Positions 14,446-18,381 of a stretch of DNA of 18,381 bases are shown here, piece by piece. Below the pieces are notes generated by a model. That model did no database searches, had not been told where the DNA came from, and saw only the letters and a program-made list of their open reading frames with translations. The stretch spans positions 1 to 18,381 of the forward strand of contig DAVB01000023.1 of the NCBI GenBank assembly GCA_002505455.1, read 5' to 3'. The position numbers and the translations under genes were made by a program. Origin of the DNA: Euryarchaeota archaeon UBA52. GTDB lineage: Archaea > Thermoplasmatota > Poseidoniia > Poseidoniales > Thalassarchaeaceae. How positions within the stretch are numbered: the first letter of the stretch is position 1; every line of letters begins with the position of its first letter.

Positions 14446-15006
14446 TCAATCTCTGATCAGACGCATCAATTCAGAACGTGCCTCTGACTTATCGAAAAAT
14501 ACACCACGCATCGAAGATGTAGTCATAGTTGCATTTTGCTTCCTAACGCCACGACACTGCATACAACCATGTGAAGCTTCGATTATTACTGCACAACCAA
14601 GGGGAGAAAGATGCTCCTCTAAATCATCAGCAACATCCATTGTAATACGTTCCTGATTCTGCAGTCTACGCGAATGGAGGTCTACGATTCTCGCTAGTTT
14701 GCTGATTCCAACAATACGATCTGTCGGGATGTATGCCACATGTGCGCTTCCTGCGAAGGGCTGGAGATGATGCTCACAGGTACTATGGAATTCAATATCC
14801 TTCAACAGAACAATTCCATCATACCCCTCTCCGTTGAAGGTAGAACTCAGAACTTCTCCTGGAGATTGGCGGTATCCTGCGAATATCTCGTCCCAGGAAT
14901 TGATGACTCTCGAGGGTGTATCCTTGAGCCCCTCTCTGGATGGATCCTTTTCGATATACCCTAGAAGCGTCTTTACAGCCTCCTCAGCCTCACCCCTAGT
15001 TGTCAT
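14446..15006 (-). CDS. folE: GTP cyclohydrolase I, type IA (FolE)
   Basis: Converts GTP to 7,8-dihydroneopterin triphosphate plus formate, the entry step for preQ0 here. The product has 186 residues. The zinc ligands are C77 and H80 (FHSTCEHHL) and C148 (SHGCMQCRG), with catalytic H79. VGISKLARIVD (~99-109), LQNQERIT (~115-122) and the N-terminal REGLKDTPSRV motif complete the classical type IA pattern. Many archaea use the unrelated MptA instead, so this bacterial-type enzyme is notable. It starts immediately after the stop of the ribbon-helix-helix gene and has a strong SD inside that gene. Confidence 0.97.
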   Translation of the reverse strand: MTTRGEAEEAVKTLLGYIEKDPSREGLKDTPSRVINSWDEIFAGYRQSPGEVLSSTFNGEGYDGIVLLKDIEFHSTCEHHLQPFAGSAHVAYIPTDRIVGISKLARIVDLHSRRLQNQERITMDVADDLEEHLSPLGCAVIIEASHGCMQCRGVRKQNATMTTSSMRGVFFDKSEARSELMRLIRD

Positions 15007-15180
15007 TCAATCACCTCTAATACGGCCATGTCGTTCATCGATCATGTCCAGTTGGTCTAGCATTTTCCTGCAAGCCGTTCTAACCGCATCTGCAACGCTA
15101 ACGAACTTACCATGCTCGCCAACGTGCTTTTTGATGTCATCAAGTAAGTGCCCCGGTATGTCCAAGCTTATCTTAGGCAT
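15007..15180 (-). CDS. Ribbon-helix-helix DNA-binding protein, probable operon regulator
   Basis: A 57-residue protein found by translating the minus strand from the ATG at 15180: it begins MPKISLDIPGHLLDDIKKHV, then GKFVSVADAVRTACRKMLDQL and ends DERHGRIRGD. This is the ribbon-helix-helix (CopG/Arc/MetJ) pattern: an N-terminal beta strand with alternating polar residues (K3, S5, D7) that would enter the DNA major groove as a dimeric ribbon, helix 1, a G-K-F-V-S turn, and helix 2 with the A-V-R motif. It is the first gene of the preQ0 operon, its stop abuts the folE ATG, and its promoter holds a symmetric four-half-site repeat. Autoregulation is the natural inference; the effector, if any, is unknown. 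Antitoxin is unlikely because no toxin gene is adjacent. Confidence 0.88.
   Translation of the reverse strand: MPKISLDIPGHLLDDIKKHVGEHGKFVSVADAVRTACRKMLDQLDMIDERHGRIRGD
15011..15017 (-). promoter_or_regulatory. Shine-Dalgarno for folE
   Basis: On the minus strand GAGGTGA lies within the last codons of the ribbon-helix-helix gene, 4 nt before the folE ATG. Strong internal SD in an otherwise tightly coupled operon. Confidence 0.7.
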
Positions 15181-15193
15181 ACTCGCCCCTGGA

Positions 15194-15237
15194 TAGTATT
15201 CTTCAAGTATGTTTCTAGTAATACTAGAAGAATACTA
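15194..15237. promoter_or_regulatory. Four-half-site dyad operator of the rhh-preQ0 operon
   Basis: Outer arms TAGTATTCTTC (15194-15204) and GAAGAATACTA (15227-15237) are perfect 11-bp inverted repeats. Inside them AGTAT recurs on the plus strand at 15206 and, inverted, at 15221-15225. AGTAT therefore occurs at 15195 and 15206 on the plus strand and begins at 15236 and 15225 on the minus strand: each pair is 11 bp apart and all four are symmetric about 15215.5. A second palindrome, TTCTAGTA-A-TACTAGAA (15213-15229), is nested within. The array covers the likely TATA region (minus-strand ACATACTT, 15205-15212) for a start at 15180, so binding would repress. Ribbon-helix-helix dimers commonly bind paired short half-sites one helical turn apart, matching the first gene's product. 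Confidence 0.7.
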
Positions 15238-15495
15238 ACTCGATATTGCACGAATTCTTTCAACTATGGAGTCCACATGAATGTGTATTTCTTCCGAGGA
15301 AGCCTCGTTTTCGAGCATTGCAATAATAATGCCGAGACCTCCCTCGATTTTACCTGCAGAGAGAAATTCGTCATTGCTGATATCGCCTGAATCCTTAGCG
15401 CTAACAAGACGTTCGGAAATCGTGTTTCTGAGAGTTTTAATTTCGTCAATATCCATCGGGTCCTTGACAATTGCATCTACTACGTCTGCAAGCAT
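15235..15495 (-). CDS. Small acidic helical protein, unknown
   Basis: I do not recognise this 86-residue protein. It is predicted helical and acidic (DVVDAIVKDPMDIDEIKTLRNTISERL, then LENEASSEEIHIHVDSIVERIRAI), with one hydrophobic Gly-rich segment, GGLGIIIAML (~52-61), too short and isolated to be a clear membrane helix. I chose the ATG at 15495, 25 nt after the epimerase stop. The frame also opens from a TTG at 15540 inside the epimerase gene, which would give 101 residues. Its stop codon lies within the outer arm of the operator. Same strand as the mutase/epimerase pair, so probably co-transcribed with them. Confidence 0.65.
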   Translation of the reverse strand: MLADVVDAIVKDPMDIDEIKTLRNTISERLVSAKDSGDISNDEFLSAGKIEGGLGIIIAMLENEASSEEIHIHVDSIVERIRAISS

Positions 15496-15520
15496 GTCGT
15501 GGGCCTTACGGTATCCCTTT

Positions 15521-15934
15521 TCATGGTTCCTTCTGAACAAGTTCTACAAGGACCCCGCCAGTGCTTGAAGGGTGAATGAAAGATATCATTGATCCCCCTG
15601 CCCCGTGCACGGGCTTTTCGTTAATCAGCCGGATATCATTGGATTTCAATATCGATAGGAGGCCTATGAGATCGTCAGTTCCGAGAGCCACTTGTTGCAC
15701 TCCTGCACCTCTCTTGGAGATGAAACGCCCAACAGGCGTGTCTTCCGAAATAGGTTCAAGGAGCTCTAACCTTGGTTGAGGGGCATTATTTCCTTCCATG
15801 AATCGAATCTTTACACCTTGCTGGTGATTCTCTTCACTGCCAGTCATATTGAATCCAAGCAGGCTCCAGAATTTCTCTGATTTCTCATTCGATTCACACG
15901 CTATTCCAATGTGGTCAAACCATACTCCTGGCAT
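15521..15934 (-). CDS. mce: Methylmalonyl-CoA epimerase (VOC fold)
   Basis: Interconverts the (S) and (R) forms of methylmalonyl-CoA so that the mutase can use them. The product has 137 residues, family length, with two VOC beta-alpha modules. Landmarks are FDHIGIAC (metal ligand H8), LELLEPISEDTPVGRFISKRGAGV (~56-79) and the C-terminal INEKPVHGAGGSMISFIHPSSTGGVLVELVQ (ligand E131). Where the family has G-x-H-H-I-A-L, this protein has GVQQVAL (Q80, Q81), so the second metal-binding histidine is a glutamine. Gln can ligate metal in VOC enzymes, so activity is possible but altered. It starts immediately after the mutase stop codon, confirming one operon and supporting the assignment. Confidence 0.9.
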   Translation of the reverse strand: MPGVWFDHIGIACESNEKSEKFWSLLGFNMTGSEENHQQGVKIRFMEGNNAPQPRLELLEPISEDTPVGRFISKRGAGVQQVALGTDDLIGLLSILKSNDIRLINEKPVHGAGGSMISFIHPSSTGGVLVELVQKEP

Positions 15935-17440
15935 CTATATCCCTCCTGGGGCAGTCCAAGTCCCAAGGCCATCACGTAGAATACCGCAGATCTCTCCTAT
16001 CGTTGCACCAGATTTGCAAGCACCTCTTATCGGATTGATGAGGTTTTCATCTCCACTTACAGCTATTCTGAGTGCTCCAAGCGCATTTTCAACTTCTGTA
16101 TTATTTCTTGTACTTCTATGGTTAGAAAGTTTGGAAATTTGCCGTTCGATTGCCTCATCGTCAATGACTTGTCCTGCTGGATAACTAGCTTCTTCTTCGA
16201 CATGTAGATTCACTCCAATAACTCTCTGCATATCATCTTCTAGTTCGTTCTGTTGTATCCATGCGCTCTCGTGGATCATCCGGGTTTGTATCCCTGCCTT
16301 TACAGCTTCAACAGATCCACCATGCGCGTCTATCGACTCTATCACATTTCGAGCCTCTGAAATGATATTCGAAGTCATATCTTCAATTAGCGGTGCACCG
16401 CCCAAGGGGTCCACATGGTCTACAACACCGATTTCATGTGCTATGATTTGCTGGGTTCTGAGGGCCACTCTAGCAGAATCCTCAGTGGGCAGTCCGAGAG
16501 CCTCGTCATATCCATTCGTGTGAAGCGATTGCGTACCTCCAAGTACGGAAGCAAGCGCTTGGTATGCCACTCTAACAATATTATTCGTAGATTGTTGGGC
16601 TGTCAGGGTGACTCCAGCTGTTTGAGTATGGAATCGCATTCTTCCGCATCTGAAATCATCGAAATCATATCTCTCATTCATAATCTGATACCACAGAGTT
16701 CGCGCAGCACGGAATTTACATATTTCTTCTAGGAAATCGCGATGACAGCCGAAGAAGAAGGATATTCGAGGTGCGAATGTATCCAGCCTAAGCCCTCGTT
16801 CCTTGGCAGCCTCAATGTATGCAAGGGCATTTGAAATGGTCAAACCGACCTCTTGTGATGCCGTGGAGCCAGCTTCTCGTATGTGGTACCCGCTTACAGA
16901 TATCGGATTCCATTTGGGGGTATTTTCTGAGCACCACTCGATAATATCAACTGCAAGCCTCATCGATCCTTCGGGCGGGTGGATATGGAGGCCTCTTGCC
17001 ATGTACTCTTTTAGAACATCATTTTGAACCGTACCGGATATCTCAGAAAGCTCTGCACCTTGCTCCTCAGCAACTACGGAGTACATTGCTAGCAGTACTG
17101 CTGCAGGTGCGTTAATCGTCATGGAAGTACTAACATCTGATAGTTTGATACCTTCGAAAAGCAACCTCATGTCTGAGATGGAATCTATTGGGACGCCTAC
17201 CCTTCCGACCTCTCCTATTGAGTGCTCATCATCTGAATCAAAGCCTAGTTGCGTCGGTAGATCGAATGCAACGGATAATCCGGACTGTCCAGATTTAAGA
17301 AGAGATTTGAATCGCTTATTCGTGGACTCCGGGTCAGAAAACCCCGCATACTGGCGCATAGTCCATATTCTATCCCTGTACATCCCTTCGTGTATACCTC
17401 GGGTAAAGGGGGGTTTTCCAGCTGGAGGGGGGGCATCCAC
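15935..17440 (-). CDS. mcmA: Methylmalonyl-CoA mutase, large (catalytic) subunit
   Basis: Adenosylcobalamin-dependent isomerisation of (R)-methylmalonyl-CoA and succinyl-CoA. A 501-residue TIM-barrel subunit without the C-terminal B12-binding domain, which archaea usually encode as a separate small subunit; that gene is not in this window. Landmarks are PFTRGIHEGMYRDRIWTMRQYAGF (~11-34; Y31 is the methylmalonyl-type residue where isobutyryl-CoA mutase has Phe), TSMTINAPA (~105-113), GTVQNDVLKEYMARG (~136-150; R149 where the mutase has its carboxylate-binding Arg), SGYHIREAGSTA (~183-194; catalytic H186), FAPRISFFF and the C-terminal PLGGAPLIEDMT. It starts with GTG at 17440, the only in-frame start after an upstream stop. 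It lacks about 45 N-terminal residues of larger homologues. Confidence 0.95.
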   Translation of the reverse strand: MDAPPPAGKPPFTRGIHEGMYRDRIWTMRQYAGFSDPESTNKRFKSLLKSGQSGLSVAFDLPTQLGFDSDDEHSIGEVGRVGVPIDSISDMRLLFEGIKLSDVSTSMTINAPAAVLLAMYSVVAEEQGAELSEISGTVQNDVLKEYMARGLHIHPPEGSMRLAVDIIEWCSENTPKWNPISVSGYHIREAGSTASQEVGLTISNALAYIEAAKERGLRLDTFAPRISFFFGCHRDFLEEICKFRAARTLWYQIMNERYDFDDFRCGRMRFHTQTAGVTLTAQQSTNNIVRVAYQALASVLGGTQSLHTNGYDEALGLPTEDSARVALRTQQIIAHEIGVVDHVDPLGGAPLIEDMTSNIISEARNVIESIDAHGGSVEAVKAGIQTRMIHESAWIQQNELEDDMQRVIGVNLHVEEEASYPAGQVIDDEAIERQISKLSNHRSTRNNTEVENALGALRIAVSGDENLINPIRGACKSGATIGEICGILRDGLGTWTAPGGI

Positions 17441-17474
17441 GCTTATCTGACACCTGTTTAGTGTTTCAAGTCGT

Positions 17475-18206
17475 TCATCTTCGGACAGTGTAGTCGTCGA
17501 TAAGTTTGATCAAACGGGCTGCCTGATCATCATCAATCGCCCCCTCTGAGACCTTCGACTGGACAAAGGCCTTGGCCTCATCAGCTGTCTGCCGCTCACC
17601 CTTGGCCCACACAGATCCTATTATGGAGGATCGATACTCTTCAGCAACGGAAATTTCCTGTAGTAGCCCCTTCATTTCGTATTTGTATTCCATGTGTCTA
17701 GCCCTATCGAGCCTTTTCTCTCTAGCAGCAGGCTGGTATGTCTTACTTCTTCCACGACCAGGCTTCTTCTTCCTAGGTTTAGCTAATGGTACCGGAGCAG
17801 GTACTCTTCTTGGAGCGGTCTTCGCAGCTTCTGAACGTTCTTTGGCCCTTGCAAGAGCCTCTTGAACTTCGATGTCTATTGCAGTTTCGTCCTCCGTCTT
17901 CTCTGTTTCTTCAGATTCGGTAGAGGGCTCTTCCACCTTAAGGCCGGCCGACTTCCTTCTCGGTACACCTAATATCTGAGATTCTACTACTTCGATCTTC
18001 TCTGCTTCTATTGAAGCATCCTCTTCCTCGGTTTTCGATACCTGTTTAGCAGATTTCTTTTGAGCGGAAGGAGCTGGTTTAGATGGCCTAATTTGAGGTC
18101 TTTTGGGTGGTACTTGCGCATGGACAGGCTTCTTCGCTTTCTTCGGCTTCTGTCCGCCGGAGAACACGTTCGCGGGGGCTGCTTTTGGCTTCCTTCTCCT
18201 CTGCAC
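17475..18206 (-). CDS. Basic/acidic low-complexity protein with C-terminal helical domain, unknown
   Basis: I do not recognise this 243-residue protein. Its blocks have opposing charge: a Lys/Arg/Pro/Ala-rich N-terminus (~1-57), an acidic Glu/Thr/Ser segment (~58-115), a second basic Pro-rich stretch (RRVPAPVP then AKPRKKKPGRGRS, ~133-155), and a compact C-terminal domain (~162-243) of about four amphipathic helices (MEYKYEMKGLLQEISVAEEYRSSIIGSVW, then ADEAKAFVQSKV, DDDQAARLIKLIDDY). The basic low-complexity tail suggests nucleic-acid or chromatin binding, with the C-terminal domain as the folded part. This is inference. It starts with GTG at 18206 behind a TATA-like element. It ends 34 nt before the mutase GTG, so it may head that operon. 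Confidence 0.75.
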   Translation of the reverse strand: MQRRRKPKAAPANVFSGGQKPKKAKKPVHAQVPPKRPQIRPSKPAPSAQKKSAKQVSKTEEEDASIEAEKIEVVESQILGVPRRKSAGLKVEEPSTESEETEKTEDETAIDIEVQEALARAKERSEAAKTAPRRVPAPVPLAKPRKKKPGRGRSKTYQPAAREKRLDRARHMEYKYEMKGLLQEISVAEEYRSSIIGSVWAKGERQTADEAKAFVQSKVSEGAIDDDQAARLIKLIDDYTVRR

Positions 18207-18245
18207 TTCGTAATCGACCAGTCTGTGGGCTCAGAGGTGTCCGAA

Positions 18246-18257
18246 TAAGTATATGGT
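18246..18257 (-). promoter_or_regulatory. TATA box and nearby inverted repeat for the basic/acidic protein gene
   Basis: On the minus strand ACCATATACTTA (18246-18257) is a good TATA candidate. Initiation near 18225 would leave a leader of about 20 nt before the GTG at 18206. The ATATGGT at 18251-18257 forms an inverted repeat with ACCATAT at 18266-18272 (7-bp perfect arms, 8-nt spacer), so the box is partly inside a possible operator. Confidence 0.4.
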
Positions 18258-18260
18258 ATG

Positions 18261-18381
18261 CTAAGACCATATGACGGGGGTCATATCCGTTCTAAGAGCT
18301 GGGTCGATTGCACTGTTTACCATGCTGGTCTCAATGCCAGAGTCGAGCATTCTCCTACCCAATTCTGCTATCATAGTTCCA
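18261..18381 (-). CDS. C-terminal end of an unidentified protein (cut by window edge)
   Basis: The minus-strand frame read from 18380 is open for 39 codons and ends at a TAG (18263-18261). It reads TMIAELGRRMLDSGIETSM, then a soluble tail finishing TPVIWS. About four-fifths of its codons begin with a purine, a coding-like bias higher than that of the competing plus-strand frame from the ATG at 18271 (37 codons, open to the edge, hydrophobic). The neighbouring genes are also on the minus strand. I cannot name the family from this fragment, and the plus-strand alternative is not excluded. Confidence 0.45.
   Translation of the reverse strand, partial: GTMIAELGRRMLDSGIETSMVNSAIDPALRTDMTPVIWS

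Noticed and set aside
15007..15180. Ribbon-helix-helix protein as antitoxin of a toxin-antitoxin pair
   Set aside because: Neighbours are folE and an unrelated small acidic helical protein; there is no RelE/MazF/PIN-like partner, and the operator sits before a biosynthetic operon.
16415..16732. Plus-strand open frames within the mutase gene
   Set aside because: They are antisense shadows of a strongly conserved enzyme.
1..18381. CRISPR arrays, tRNA/rRNA genes, insertion sequences, prophage or integrase genes
   Set aside because: None seen: no regularly spaced repeats, no recognisable tRNA cloverleaf, no transposase or integrase motifs, and no long gene-free stretch to hide them.

Overview
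The window is a gene-dense archaeal chromosome segment. The evidence for Archaea is a ribosomal-protein run found only in Archaea and eukaryotes (S19e, L39e, L31e, S17e), an archaeosine-type preQ0 operon, and start codons that mostly lie 24-30 nt downstream of AT-rich TATA-like boxes, as expected for leaderless transcripts. Together with type I FolE, MsrB, Fe/Mn superoxide dismutase, cobalamin-dependent methylmalonyl-CoA mutase and streamlined overlapping genes, this suggests a marine Thermoplasmatota-type euryarchaeon (Marine Group II/'Ca. Poseidoniia' or a relative). That placement is inference; no rRNA or tRNA gene is present to anchor it. I see no insertion sequence, CRISPR array, integrase or phage gene, and no gene-free stretch longer than about 130 bp.

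Layout. 1-546 (-): the N-terminal part of D-3-phosphoglycerate dehydrogenase. 621-2266 (+): superoxide dismutase, coupled by a 4-nt overlap to a six-helix membrane protein of unknown function. 2251-3415 (-): an iron-sulfur maturation pair, a YgfZ-like folate-binding protein and a HesB/IscA A-type carrier. 3465-6600 (+): FdhD plus a YdeP-like molybdopterin oxidoreductase, divergent from the Fe-S pair; together these look like a maturation-plus-target module. 6590-9115: a TPR protein (-), an NADPH-dependent FMN reductase-like flavoprotein (+) and a two-helix anchored protein (-). 9246-11717 (+): S19e, L39e, L31e, S17e, then a TrmJ-type tRNA methyltransferase and a SprT-like zinc protein. 11774-12184 (+): a small Cys-containing lipoprotein.

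12216-15180 (-) is the most striking block: rhh-folE-queE-queC-msrB-queD, tightly overlapping. FolE, QueD, QueE and QueC form the complete GTP to preQ0 pathway, presumably for archaeosine in tRNA. The operon begins with a 57-residue ribbon-helix-helix protein, and its promoter carries a 44-bp dyad-symmetric array of four AGTAT half-sites at one-helical-turn spacing, which looks like an autoregulatory operator. QueC here has lost all four cysteines of its usual C-terminal zinc site. Upstream on the same strand are a small helical protein, methylmalonyl-CoA epimerase (with a His-His to Gln-Gln change at the expected metal site), the methylmalonyl-CoA mutase large subunit, a basic/acidic low-complexity protein, and the C-terminal end of an unidentified protein at the right edge.
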